64,000 nt of DNA from Pseudomonas khorasanensis (GTDB lineage: Bacteria > Pseudomonadota > Gammaproteobacteria > Pseudomonadales > Pseudomonadaceae): contig NZ_JABWQP020000006.1 of NCBI RefSeq assembly GCF_014268505.2, forward strand, positions 1-64,000. Direction: 5' to 3'. Numbering within the stretch: the first letter of the stretch is position 1; each line of letters starts with the position of its first letter. The notes under the pieces were generated by a model, which saw only the letters and a list, made by a program, of their open reading frames with translations, had not been told where the DNA came from and did not search any database. The translations under genes and the position numbers were made by a program. Of this stretch, positions 56,805 to 64,000 are shown piece by piece.

Positions 56805-57278
56805 ATGCGTCACCATTCGGTCATCCACACACCCAAAACCAGCGACTATCAGGAACTGACCCGGGTCTGGGAGGCCTCGGTTCGCGCCACTCATGATTTC
56901 CTGCCGGAAAGTTACATCGAGTTGCTGCGCAATCTGGTGCTGACCCGCTATCTGGATGCAGTGATGCTGATCTGCACAAAGGACAGCCACCAGCGCATCA
57001 GCGGGTTTGCCGGCGTGGCTGCGGGCAAGATCGAGATGCTGTTCATCGATCCCGAGCATCGCGGCCAAGGCCTGGGCAAGCAATTGCTCAAATATGCCAT
57101 CGAGCGGCTGAACGCCGATGAACTGGACGTCAACGAACAGAATCCTCAGGCGCTGGGCTTTTATGAAAAGCAGGGCTTCGAGGTGATTGGTCGCTCGGAG
57201 GTCGATGGCATGGGCCAGCCGTATCCGTTGCTGCATATGCGATTGCGGCAGAACCAGCAGCGCTCGAATCATGCCTGA
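56805..57278 (+). CDS. GNAT acetyltransferase (YjaB-like)
   Basis: 157 residues. The acetyl-CoA binding motif A is EMLFIDPEHRGQGLGKQLLKYAIE. DVNEQNPQALGFYEKQGFEVIGRSEVDGMGQPYPLLHM matches E. coli YjaB-type GNATs (NVNEQN.QAVGFY..GF) by memory. Acceptor substrate unknown; cytoplasmic. Confidence 0.87.
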   Translation: MRHHSVIHTPKTSDYQELTRVWEASVRATHDFLPESYIELLRNLVLTRYLDAVMLICTKDSHQRISGFAGVAAGKIEMLFIDPEHRGQGLGKQLLKYAIERLNADELDVNEQNPQALGFYEKQGFEVIGRSEVDGMGQPYPLLHMRLRQNQQRSNHA

Positions 57279-57295
57279 CACAACATGGAACAACC

Positions 57296-57385
57296 TGTGG
57301 GAGCGAGCCTGCTCGCGAAGGCGACGTGCCAGTCACCATCAATGTTTAATGACACACCGCTTTCGCGAGCAGGCTCGCTCCCACA
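57296..57385. repeat. REPIN, 90 bp
   Basis: TGTGGGAGCGAGCCTGCTCG and its inverted partner, 90 bp as in 4503, 52050 and 52870. Placed 17 bp after the GNAT stop. Confidence 0.92.
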
Positions 57386-57470
57386 TTCAATTCAGCGCCT
57401 GCAAATGGAACCGGGCTTAACCGGCGCCAGACAGGTACAATGTTCACCCCTTTTTTGTTACGGCCCCGTC

Positions 57471-58181
57471 ATGACTGACCCGATTCGCCTCTCCAAACGC
57501 CTCATCGAACTGGTCGGTTGCTCCCGCCGGGAGGCCGAACTGTTCATTGAAGGCGGCTGGGTCACCGTGGACGGCGAAGTCATTGACGAGCCGCAATTCA
57601 AGGTCGGCGACCAGAAAGTCGAGCTCGACAAGGACGCCAAGGCCACCGCGCCGGAGCCGGTGACCATTCTGCTCAACATGCCTGCGGGCATGGACGTCGA
57701 GACGGCCATGCAATCGCTGAGCGCCGAGACGCTCAGCGACGAGCACCGTTACGGCAAACGCCCATTGCGCGGGCACTTCCTGCGTCTGACCGCCAGCGCT
57801 GACCTGCAACCCAAGGCGAGCGGTTTGATGGTGTTCACCCAGGACTGGAAAATCCTGCGCAAGCTCACCGCCGATGCCGCGAAGATCGAGCAGGAATATA
57901 TCGTGGAAGTCGAAGGTGACATGGTCGCCCACGGCCTCAACCGCTTGCAGCACGGCCTTACGCACAAGGGCAAGGAATTGCCACCGGTCAAGGCCAGCTG
58001 GCAGAACGAAAACCGCCTGCGCTTCGCCATGAAAAACCCGCAACCGGGCATCATCGCGCAGTTCTGCGAAGCGGTGGGCCTGAAAGTGATCGGCATTCGC
58101 CGCATCCGCATTGGCGGCGTTTCCATCGGCAAGGTCCCGGTTGGCCAATGGCGCTACCTGTCCGGCAAAGAGAAGTTCTAA
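57471..58181 (+). CDS. RNA pseudouridine synthase-like protein (RsuA/RluF family), atypical active site
   Basis: 236 residues. An N-terminal S4 RNA-binding domain (RLSKRLIELVGCSRREAELFIEGGWVTVDG, residues 6-35) is followed by the RsuA/RluB/E/F-type catalytic fold. The catalytic motif of the family is RLDxxTxGL; here the matching stretch is DLQPKASGL (residues 111-119), so the essential Asp is replaced by Gln113 and the Arg by Asp111. The later Tyr (EQEYIVEV) and the C-terminal VGLKVIGIRRIRIGGVSIGKV are kept. The protein may have lost pseudouridylation activity but still bind RNA. Start ATG at 57471. Confidence 0.85.
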   Translation: MTDPIRLSKRLIELVGCSRREAELFIEGGWVTVDGEVIDEPQFKVGDQKVELDKDAKATAPEPVTILLNMPAGMDVETAMQSLSAETLSDEHRYGKRPLRGHFLRLTASADLQPKASGLMVFTQDWKILRKLTADAAKIEQEYIVEVEGDMVAHGLNRLQHGLTHKGKELPPVKASWQNENRLRFAMKNPQPGIIAQFCEAVGLKVIGIRRIRIGGVSIGKVPVGQWRYLSGKEKF

Positions 58182-58254
58182 GGCCCGGCCAGCCGCCACA
58201 CATTTTTGGCAGTGCGCCCGCCGCGCTGCCCACCACGCATCAGGAAATACCGAC

Positions 58255-58725
58255 ATGGTTCATAACGACGTACTGCGCAGCGTGCGCTACATGCTCGACA
58301 TCAGCGACAAGAAAGTGGTCGAGATCATCAAGCTCGGCGGCATGGATGTCGAGCTCACCGACGTGGTGACCTGGCTCGACAAGAAAGAAGAAGACGAAGA
58401 AGGTTTCGTGCGTTGCCCGGACGAAGTCATCGCTCACTTCCTCGATGGTCTGGTGATCTTCAAACGTGGCAAGGACGAAAGCCGTCCGCCACAGCCGATC
58501 GAAGTGCCGGTGACCAACAACATCATTCTGAAAAAGCTGCGGGTGGCCTTCGAGCTGAAAGAAGACGACATGCACGCCATTCTCAAGGCAGCCGAGTTCC
58601 CGGTGTCCAAGCCCGAACTGAGCGCGCTGTTCCGCAAGGTCGGCCACACCAACTACCGCCCGTGCGGCGACCAGTTGCTGCGCAACTTCCTCAAGGGTCT
58701 GACGTTGCGCGTTCGCCCTGCCTGA
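58255..58725 (+). CDS. DUF1456 (YehS-like) protein
   Basis: 156 residues. Two copies of the DUF1456 unit: residues about 1-68 (NDVLRSVRYMLDISDKKVVEIIKLGG) and about 88-150 (NNIILKKLRVAFELKEDDMHAILKAAEFPVSKPELSALFRK), joined by an acidic linker. Probable cytoplasmic, YehS family of unknown function. Start at MVHNDV. Gene follows the pseudouridine-synthase-like gene by about 73 bp. Confidence 0.92.
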   Translation: MVHNDVLRSVRYMLDISDKKVVEIIKLGGMDVELTDVVTWLDKKEEDEEGFVRCPDEVIAHFLDGLVIFKRGKDESRPPQPIEVPVTNNIILKKLRVAFELKEDDMHAILKAAEFPVSKPELSALFRKVGHTNYRPCGDQLLRNFLKGLTLRVRPA

Positions 58726-58742
58726 TCCTTTCTCTGGCGACC

Positions 58743-58815
58743 TTCGCGAGCAGGCTCGCTCCCACACTGGAAATGTGTCGTTCGGTAATCCATGTGGGAG
58801 CGAGCCTGCTCGCGA
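58743..58815. repeat. REP doublet, outward orientation
   Basis: TTCGCGAGCAGGCTCGCTCC, spacer, TGTGGGAGCGAGCCTGCTCG. Between the DUF1456 gene and trmO. Confidence 0.88.
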
Positions 58816-58890
58816 GAGGCCGGTCCCGCCGACACAGGCTTGAGGGCTGCCGGGTTATCATGGCCCCCCTGCCCGCTTTGAATGCAGACC

Positions 58891-59589
58891 ATGACTTACA
58901 GCGTTTCCCCAATCGGCTTCGTACGCTCCTGCTTCAAGGAGAAGTTCGCCATTCCGCGCCAGCCACAACTGGCTCCCGCCGCCCGTGGTGTTCTGGAACT
59001 GGTGGCGCCGTTCGATCAGGGTGACGCGGTGCAGGGGCTGGAGCAGGTCAGCCATGTCTGGCTGCTGTTCCTGTTCCATCAGGCCCTGGAAGAAAAGCCA
59101 CGCCTGAAAGTCCGCCCGCCGCGCCTGGGCGGCAACAAGTCCATGGGCGTGTTCGCCACCCGGGCGACGCATCGCCCCAATGGTATTGGCCAATCGGTGG
59201 TGAAGCTGGACAAGGTCGAAAGCAATCGTCTGTTTATCTCAGGCATCGACTTGCTCGACGGCACCCCGGTTCTGGACATCAAACCTTATGTGCCGTACGC
59301 CGATATCATCCCCGATGCCAGAAACAGCATCGCCAGCGCGGCGCCGCCGTTGATCGAGGTGCGGTGGACGGACCCGGCGCTGCAGCAGGCGCATTCGCAT
59401 GCCCAGCGCCTGGGCGAGCCATTGGTGGAGCTGATCGAGCAATGCCTGGCCCAGGATCCACGCCCGGCGTATCAAACGCCGGCGCCGGAGCGCGAGTACG
59501 GGGCGCAGTTCTGGGATCTGGACGTGCGCTGGCATTACCCGACGCCAGAGCAGATTTGCGTGCTGGAAGTAATCTGCGCCTCAGCCTGA
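58891..59589 (+). CDS. trmO: tRNA (N6-threonylcarbamoyladenosine37-N6)-methyltransferase TrmO
   Basis: 232 residues. TsaA/TrmO family: VSPIGFVRSCFKEKFAIPRQP is the N-terminus, then VSHVWLLFLFH, VGVFATR-type MGVFATRATHRPNGIGQSVVKL (SAM site) and GTPVLDIKPYVPYAD. It methylates t6A37 of tRNA-Thr in E. coli. The ATG at 58891 (MTYSVSPIG) is preferred over the in-frame one 9 bp before. Confidence 0.95.
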   Translation: MTYSVSPIGFVRSCFKEKFAIPRQPQLAPAARGVLELVAPFDQGDAVQGLEQVSHVWLLFLFHQALEEKPRLKVRPPRLGGNKSMGVFATRATHRPNGIGQSVVKLDKVESNRLFISGIDLLDGTPVLDIKPYVPYADIIPDARNSIASAAPPLIEVRWTDPALQQAHSHAQRLGEPLVELIEQCLAQDPRPAYQTPAPEREYGAQFWDLDVRWHYPTPEQICVLEVICASA

Positions 59590-59647
59590 GCTCCGAAAAT
59601 AAAAACGCCGGCAGTGCCTCTCGGGTGACGCCAGCGCTTTGCGTACT

Positions 59648-59751
59648 GATCGTTCCCACGCTCTGCGTGGTAACGCATCCCGTGACGCTCTGCGTCACAG
59701 CGGACGCGGAGCGCCCGGGGCGGCATTCCCAAGCAGAGCGTGGGAACGATC
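59648..59751. repeat. Long palindromic repeat (GATCGTTCCCACGCTCTGCG type)
   Basis: GATCGTTCCCACGCTCTGCG at the left and GCAGAGCGTGGGAACGATC at the right, with an inner direct/inverted array (GTGACGCTCTGCGTCAC, GGACGCGGAGCGCCC). The degenerate copy at 26165 has only the outer arms. Distinct from the REP classes above. Confidence 0.8.
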
Positions 59752-59776
59752 AAATGGTGCCTGTCCTCCAGAGCAT

Positions 59777-59816
59777 AAAAAAGCCCCCATTGCCTGGGCA
59801 GGCAATGGGGGCTTTT
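59777..59816. terminator. Terminator between trmO and fpr
   Basis: AAAAAAGCCCCCATTGCC and GGCAATGGGGGCTTTT around a short loop; serves fpr (minus) and trmO (plus). Confidence 0.95.
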
Positions 59817-59825
59817 GCTTGGCGC

Positions 59826-60605
59826 TTACTTCTCGACGAATGCACGCTCGATCAGGTAGTCGCCCGGCTCGCGCATCCGCGCCGAGATCTTCAGGCCGAA
59901 GCTGTCGAGCACTTCGCTGGTCTCGTCGAGCATGCTCGGGCTGCCGCAGATCATCGCGCGGTCGTCCTGCGGGTTGATCGGCGGCAGGCCGATGTCGCTG
60001 AACAGCTTGCCGCTGCGCATCAGGTCGGTCAGGCGGCCCTGATTTTCGAACGGCTCGCGGGTCACGGTCGGGTAGTAGATCAGCTTGTCGCGCAGGGCTT
60101 CGCCGAAGAATTCGTTCTGCGGCAGGTGCTCGGTGATGAATTCGCGGTAGGCGACTTCGTTGACGTAACGAACACCGTGCACCAGGATCACTTTTTCAAA
60201 GCGCTCGTAGGTTTCCGGGTCCTGGATGACGCTCATGAACGGCGCCAGACCGGTGCCGGTGCTCAGCAGATACAAATGCTTGCCCGGGTTCAGGTCGTCC
60301 AGCACCAGGGTGCCGGTAGGCTTCTTCGAGATGATGATCTCGTCGCCTTCCTTCAAATGCTGCAACTGGGAGGTCAGCGGGCCGTCCTGCACCTTGATGC
60401 TGAAGAACTCCAGATGCTCTTCCCAGTTCGGGCTGGCGATCGAGTAAGCGCGCATAAGCGGGCGGCCGTTGGGCTGCTGCAGGCCGATCATCACGAACTG
60501 ACCGTTCTCGAAGCGCAGGCCCGGATCACGGGTGCACTTGAAGCTGAACAGAGTGTCGTTCCAGTGATGAACACTGAGGACACGCTCGTGGTTCATGTTG
60601 CTCAT
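59826..60605 (-). CDS. fpr: Ferredoxin/flavodoxin-NADP+ reductase
   Basis: 259 residues. FAD-binding motif RAYSIASPNWEEHLEF, the glycine-rich LSTGTGLAPFMSVIQDPETYERFEKVILVHGVR for NADP, and CGSPSMLDETSEVL near the C-terminus, ending FVEK as in bacterial Fpr. Supplies electrons to ferredoxin for stress defence and haem oxygenase or Fe-S repair. Divergent from finR at 133 bp; in P. putida FinR activates fpr under superoxide. Confidence 0.96.
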   Translation of the reverse strand: MSNMNHERVLSVHHWNDTLFSFKCTRDPGLRFENGQFVMIGLQQPNGRPLMRAYSIASPNWEEHLEFFSIKVQDGPLTSQLQHLKEGDEIIISKKPTGTLVLDDLNPGKHLYLLSTGTGLAPFMSVIQDPETYERFEKVILVHGVRYVNEVAYREFITEHLPQNEFFGEALRDKLIYYPTVTREPFENQGRLTDLMRSGKLFSDIGLPPINPQDDRAMICGSPSMLDETSEVLDSFGLKISARMREPGDYLIERAFVEK

Positions 60606-60730
60606 GTACGTTTGACTCCTGGAGATTGGGTCTGCGCGGCTCGTCGAGGCTTAACGTGCGCAATTGCATCGCATTCTAATAGCGACGACAATATCTGTTA
60701 ACTGGATTATTAAGATAAGGGTTATCGGTT

Positions 60731-60740
60731 ATATCGATAT
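60731..60740. promoter_or_regulatory. Palindrome ATATCGATAT at the finR start
   Basis: A 10-bp perfect palindrome in the AT-rich fpr-finR gap (60606-60738) that runs into the finR ATG (60739). A candidate FinR operator for autorepression; the fpr-side sites could not be fixed by eye. Confidence 0.4.
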
Positions 60741-61665
60741 GCGATTTACTCTCCGTCAACTGCAAGTCTTCGTCGCCGTCGCCCAGCAGGAAAGCGTGTC
60801 CCGTGCTGCGGGTCTGCTCAACCTCTCGCAGTCGGCTGCCAGCACCTCAATCACTGAACTGGAGCGCCAGTCCAGCTGCCAGCTGTTTGACCGTGCCGGC
60901 AAACGCCTGAGCCTCAACGCGCTCGGCAAGCAGCTGTTGCCGCAAGCGGTGGCCCTGCTCGATCAGGCCAAGGAAATCGAAGACCTGCTCAACGGCAAAT
61001 CCGGCTTCGGCTCGTTATCAGTCGGTGCGACCCTGACCATCGGCAATTACCTGGCGACCCTGTTGATCGGCGGTTTCATGCAGCGTCACCCGGAAAGCCA
61101 GGTGAAGCTGCACGTCCAGAACACTGCCAATATTGTGCAGCAAGTCGCCCACTACGAAATTGATCTGGGTCTGATCGAGGGCGACTGCAGCCATCCCGAC
61201 ATTGAAGTGCAGAGCTGGGTCGAGGACGAACTGGTGGTGTTCTGCGCCCCCCAGCATCCATTGGCCAAACGCGGCAGCGCAACCATGGAAGAGCTGACCC
61301 ACGAGGCATGGATTCTGCGTGAACAAGGCTCAGGCACCCGGCTGACGTTCGATCAGGCCATGCGTCACCATCGCAGTGCGCTGAATATCCGTCTGGAGCT
61401 GGAGCACACCGAAGCGATCAAACGCGCAGTGGAATCAGGTCTGGGGATTGGCTGCATCTCACGGCTGGCGCTGCGCGATGCGTTCCGGCGCGGCAGTCTG
61501 GTGCCGGTGGAGACGCCGGACCTGGATCTGGCGCGGCAGTTTTACTTCATCTGGCACAAGCAAAAATACCAGACCTCGGCCATGCGCGAGTTTCTCGACC
61601 TGTGCCGCGCCTTCACCGCCGGGGTGCAGCGCAGCGACGAGATCGTGTTGCCCACTATCGCTTAA
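60739..61665 (+). CDS. finR: LysR regulator FinR
   Basis: 308 residues. N-terminal winged helix-turn-helix MRFTLRQLQVFVAVAQQESVSRAAGLLNLSQSAASTSITELE; C-terminal effector domain with WILREQGSGTRLTFDQAM. Divergence from fpr with a shared promoter region identifies it as FinR, the LysR regulator needed for fpr induction by superoxide and sulfur limitation in P. putida. The 3' end overlaps the dgkA 3' end by 4 bp. Confidence 0.9.
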   Translation: MRFTLRQLQVFVAVAQQESVSRAAGLLNLSQSAASTSITELERQSSCQLFDRAGKRLSLNALGKQLLPQAVALLDQAKEIEDLLNGKSGFGSLSVGATLTIGNYLATLLIGGFMQRHPESQVKLHVQNTANIVQQVAHYEIDLGLIEGDCSHPDIEVQSWVEDELVVFCAPQHPLAKRGSATMEELTHEAWILREQGSGTRLTFDQAMRHHRSALNIRLELEHTEAIKRAVESGLGIGCISRLALRDAFRRGSLVPVETPDLDLARQFYFIWHKQKYQTSAMREFLDLCRAFTAGVQRSDEIVLPTIA

Positions 61666-62024
61666 AGCAGAATTACCGCCCACACCAACGCGATCATGCT
61701 CAGCGCGACAAACTGCGCGGCGCTGCCCATGTCCTTGGCGTTCTTCGACAGCGGGTGCAGCTCCAGCGAGATGCGGTCGATGGCCGCCTCAACCGCCGAA
61801 TTCAGCAACTCGACGATCAGTGCCAGCAGGCACACGGCGATCAGCAAGGCCTGCTCGACACGGCTGACATTCAGGAAGAACGTCAGCGGAACCAGCACGA
61901 CATTGAGCAGCACCAGTTGGCGGAACGCGGCTTCGCCGGTGAAGGCTGCGCGCAGGCCGTCCAGTGAATAACCGGAGGCGTTGAGGATGCGTTTCAGGCC
62001 GGTCTGGCCCTTGAAAGGTGACAT
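61662..62024 (-). CDS. dgkA: Diacylglycerol kinase DgkA
   Basis: 120 residues, three membrane helices. The active-site segment is ELLNSAVEAAIDRI (E-x-x-N-T/S-A-x-E), the EAAFRQ region sits near the N-terminus, and LSKNAKDMGSAAQFVAL near the C-terminus. Phosphorylates diacylglycerol in the inner membrane. Start at MSPFKG with GGAGG-like CCTCC complement upstream. It follows erdR on the same strand by 74 bp. Confidence 0.96.
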   Translation of the reverse strand: MSPFKGQTGLKRILNASGYSLDGLRAAFTGEAAFRQLVLLNVVLVPLTFFLNVSRVEQALLIAVCLLALIVELLNSAVEAAIDRISLELHPLSKNAKDMGSAAQFVALSMIALVWAVILL

Positions 62025-62098
62025 ATGGAGGAAACCAACCAAAAAGGAGTGAGGAAGCTAGATCAACAAAAGTCAAAAAAGCGTGAAACCGCCAGTCT

Positions 62099-62749
62099 TT
62101 ACTGGCTCGGAATTGACTCAAGTTGTTGCAGCAATAATGCCGCTTGCGTGCGAGTACGCACATTCAGCTTGCGAAAGATTGCCGTGACGTGAGCCTTGAT
62201 GGTGGCTTCCGACACGCTCAATTCATACGCAATCTGCTTGTTCAGCAAGCCTTCGCAGACCATGGTCAACACGCGAAACTGCTGCGGCGTCAGACTGGCC
62301 AGGCCATCGCTGGCGGCTTTGGCTTCGTCAGAGACGCTGACCGCCTCGAACGCCTGCGGCGGCCAGAACACATCGCCATCCAGCACTTGGCGCACTGCTT
62401 GCTGAATCACGCTCAGATCGCTGGATTTGGGAATAAAGCCGCTGGCCCCGAATTCGCGGGACTTGACCATCACCGACGCTTCTTCCTGGGCCGAAACCAT
62501 CACCACCGGAATCTGCGGATACTGACCGCGCAGCAACACCAGGCCGGAAAAGCCGTAAGCGCCGGGCATGTTCAAATCCAGCAGAACCAGATCCCAATCG
62601 TCTTTTTCACTCAAACGGGTTTCCAGTTCGGCAATGCTCGCCACTTCCACCAGTCGTACATCCGGGCCCAGCCCCAGCGTCACCGCTTGATGCAGTGCGC
62701 TGCGAAACAGGGGGTGATCATCGGCAATCAGGATGTCGTATGTGGCCAT
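62099..62749 (-). CDS. erdR: ErdR-type LuxR response regulator
   Basis: 216 residues. Receiver domain with the acidic pocket (ADDHPLF), phosphorylated Asp in LVLLDLNMPG and Lys in GFIPKSS; then a LuxR-type helix-turn-helix (LTPQQFRVLTMVCEGLLNKQIAYELSVSEATIKAHV). The position next to dgkA is that of erdR in P. aeruginosa (PA3604), the regulator of ethanol and acetate metabolism genes such as acs. No sensor kinase is in the window. Confidence 0.85.
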   Translation of the reverse strand: MATYDILIADDHPLFRSALHQAVTLGLGPDVRLVEVASIAELETRLSEKDDWDLVLLDLNMPGAYGFSGLVLLRGQYPQIPVVMVSAQEEASVMVKSREFGASGFIPKSSDLSVIQQAVRQVLDGDVFWPPQAFEAVSVSDEAKAASDGLASLTPQQFRVLTMVCEGLLNKQIAYELSVSEATIKAHVTAIFRKLNVRTRTQAALLLQQLESIPSQ

Positions 62750-62973
62750 TTTTCAAATGATCCTGTTTTTTGGGGCCAGACGCGGTGCGTTCCGGTCTGA
62801 CCCAAGCAACTCAAGACGCCGCTTCAAAGCGAAATCCACAGGGGCACGTTCAACGCCAATAACCAACAAAAACGGCGTTTCAAACCTTGGCCGCACCCTG
62901 AACGGCGCCAAGCATGCCCAGCGACGGCGGGGTGGTCAAGCAGCAAGGCCGACCCTGGGCACAGTATGGGCCA

Positions 62974-63735
62974 CTATTGCGCCAACACCGGCTGCGGCTT
63001 TCGTATATAGGGCAGCAACTCGGCATGGGCCGGCGTCGATTCATTCAGGTCCAGTTGCTGTTTGGCACCGAGGTAATGCTGGCTGAACACATCGAAATAG
63101 GCGTCCAGCGCAGAGGCGGCATCCGTGTCCCCGGCCAGCTCCAGGCACAGCGCGGCGACCTCTGCAGTGCACAGATGCTCGCTGCGGGTCGAACGGCGCA
63201 AGCGGTAGCGCGAAAGCTTATCAGGCAGCAGGCTCAGGATCGGCAAGCGGTCGAAGTATGGGCTTTTACGGAAAATCTTCCGTGCTTCCGTCCAGGTTGC
63301 ATCAAGCAAAATGAACAGCGGGCGCTTGCTGCTATCGATCGCAACGGTATTCGTCACCCGCGAGGGTTCGACGTATTCACCGGGGAATACCAGGTACGGC
63401 TGCCATTGCGGGTCGTTGAGCAGCGCCAGCATCTGCGGGTCCGGCTCGGTGCGAGACCAGATGAACGCATGGTTGTCGCGCACTACATCGGCGATCAGCC
63501 AGCCGGTGTTGCTCGGCTTGAACACTTCCTTGCCGGTCATGATCAGACAGACAGCGGAACGCGTTTTGACGGTTGGACGCCAGGCGCACAGGCAATGGCT
63601 GATGATCACGCGGCAGTCGCGACAGCGCTCGGAGCGAAAACCCCGGGCCTGAATCGGCTTGATACCCTCGTCCTCGCGCTGGTCGCGCAGGCGGGCTACA
63701 GCGTTGGGAGCGTGATTGATCACGTGCGGCGCCAC
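62974..63735 (-). CDS. tapT: tRNA-uridine aminocarboxypropyltransferase (TapT/YfiP-like DTW protein)
   Basis: 253 residues. The DTW signature reads LLDATWTEARKIFRKSPYFD, with CRDCRVIISHCLC as an N-terminal zinc-type Cys cluster. FKPSNTGWLIADVV and FIWSRTEPDPQMLALL match E. coli YfiP/TapT, which adds the acp group to U47 of tRNA. Several Met codons near the start leave the N-terminus uncertain. Confidence 0.87.
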   Translation of the reverse strand: MAPHVINHAPNAVARLRDQREDEGIKPIQARGFRSERCRDCRVIISHCLCAWRPTVKTRSAVCLIMTGKEVFKPSNTGWLIADVVRDNHAFIWSRTEPDPQMLALLNDPQWQPYLVFPGEYVEPSRVTNTVAIDSSKRPLFILLDATWTEARKIFRKSPYFDRLPILSLLPDKLSRYRLRRSTRSEHLCTAEVAALCLELAGDTDAASALDAYFDVFSQHYLGAKQQLDLNESTPAHAELLPYIRKPQPVLAQ

Positions 63736-63837
63736 ACAGAAGGAAAACTCGACACGAACGACACTCGGCAGGGCAATAAAGGCGCGCAGTTTACCAGAGC
63801 GGCGAGCACAAGCCTGTACCGTCCAGACCCGCTCCCC

Positions 63838-63843
63838 TATAAT
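63838..63843 (+). promoter_or_regulatory. -10 box TATAAT before the last gene
   Basis: Perfect TATAAT 66 bp before the ATG of the 63910 gene. No good -35 is seen at the right distance. The 224-bp gap 62750-62973 between erdR and tapT and the 174-bp gap here hold no gene. Confidence 0.5.
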
Positions 63844-63909
63844 TCGCCGCCACTGAACGCACAGTCACGTGGCTGGTCGAACCACCAGTCACTGAACCAG
63901 GAGAGTTTC

Positions 63910-64000
63910 ATGCTGCGCCTTATCGTTCCCACCGCTGCCATTCTGCTGGCGTCGTCCTTCACCGCTCAGGCCGCGTCCTTGAGTGAGCAGAATCTGAACA
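63910..64000 (+). CDS. Small exported protein, 3' part outside the window
   Basis: Only the first 30 codons are present. Start ATG after AGGAGAGTTTC. MLRLIVPTAAILLASSFTAQ, then AASLSEQN, is a signal peptide with cleavage after AQA. From memory the start resembles the QS-regulated virulence-factor family (PA3611-like), but this cannot be settled from 30 residues. Confidence 0.6.
   Translation, partial: MLRLIVPTAAILLASSFTAQAASLSEQNLN

Noticed and set aside
59364..60701. Plus-strand open frame over trmO 3' end, repeat, terminator and fpr
   Set aside because: Crosses a palindromic repeat and a terminator; not a gene.

Overview
The window looks like chromosome from a fluorescent-group Pseudomonas (P. 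fluorescens/koreensis-like). The signs are GC-rich coding sequence, Pseudomonas-type gene pairs (fpr/finR, dgkA-erdR, mprF with an AcvB/VirJ-like hydrolase, quiP, a DUF3077-like gene) and many REP/REPIN palindromes of the TGTGGGAGCGAGCCTGCTCGCGAA and TGTGGCGAGGGAGC types. I recognise no phage, insertion sequence, CRISPR array or rRNA operon, and no disrupted genes. All identifications are by eye from sequence; no database search was possible.

Layout. 0-7 kb: a LysR regulator divergent from an atypical SDR, two small exported proteins, a FAD oxidoreductase, a Cds1-like PLP enzyme and NhaA. 7.3-8.8 kb: a short S-type-pyocin-like toxin with a colicin-E3-type rRNase domain, plus its putative immunity gene. 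8.8-21 kb: mainly minus-strand envelope genes (SlyB-like lipoprotein, three OmpA-type lipoproteins, a collagen-like protein coupled to a DUF1145 gene), with pdxH, a serine hydrolase, a secreted agarase-like glycosidase, dinG and a CopD-like protein. 21-26 kb: a plus-strand cluster with two SEC-C metal-binding proteins, then an isochorismatase-like hydrolase and the acyl-homoserine-lactone acylase quiP. 26-37 kb: the four-gene 'ligase-associated' DNA repair set (MBL exonuclease, ATP-dependent ligase, Lhr-type helicase, PdeM endonuclease), split in the middle by a five-gene polar amino-acid ABC transporter operon that includes an M14 deacylase.

37-48 kb: dcd, a cold-shock protein, a YwqK/MORN-repeat protein, a DUF481 protein, an alkyltransferase-like repair protein, ampG, proS, a lipoprotein, dinB and two identical initiator tRNA genes with matching promoters and terminators. 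48-52 kb: mprF with its presumed aminoacyl-phosphatidylglycerol hydrolase. 52-53 kb: a DUF3077-like gene behind a long structured leader, boxed between two near-identical 90-bp REPINs. 53-64 kb: kup, rimO, a GNAT acetyltransferase, a pseudouridine-synthase-like protein lacking the expected catalytic Asp, a DUF1456 protein, trmO, the divergent fpr/finR pair, dgkA, erdR, tapT and the start of a small exported protein cut by the window end.

The most interesting signal is the leader at about 52.29-52.52 kb. It contains three mutually competing helices, one of which hides the Shine-Dalgarno sequence, and two hairpins with the same 8-nt apical loop. That architecture fits a cis-acting RNA switch. 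Other items worth attention are the short rRNase bacteriocin, the split repair operon with its transporter insert, the exact 39-residue WPFG periodicity in an OmpA lipoprotein, and the catalytically altered RluF-like protein.
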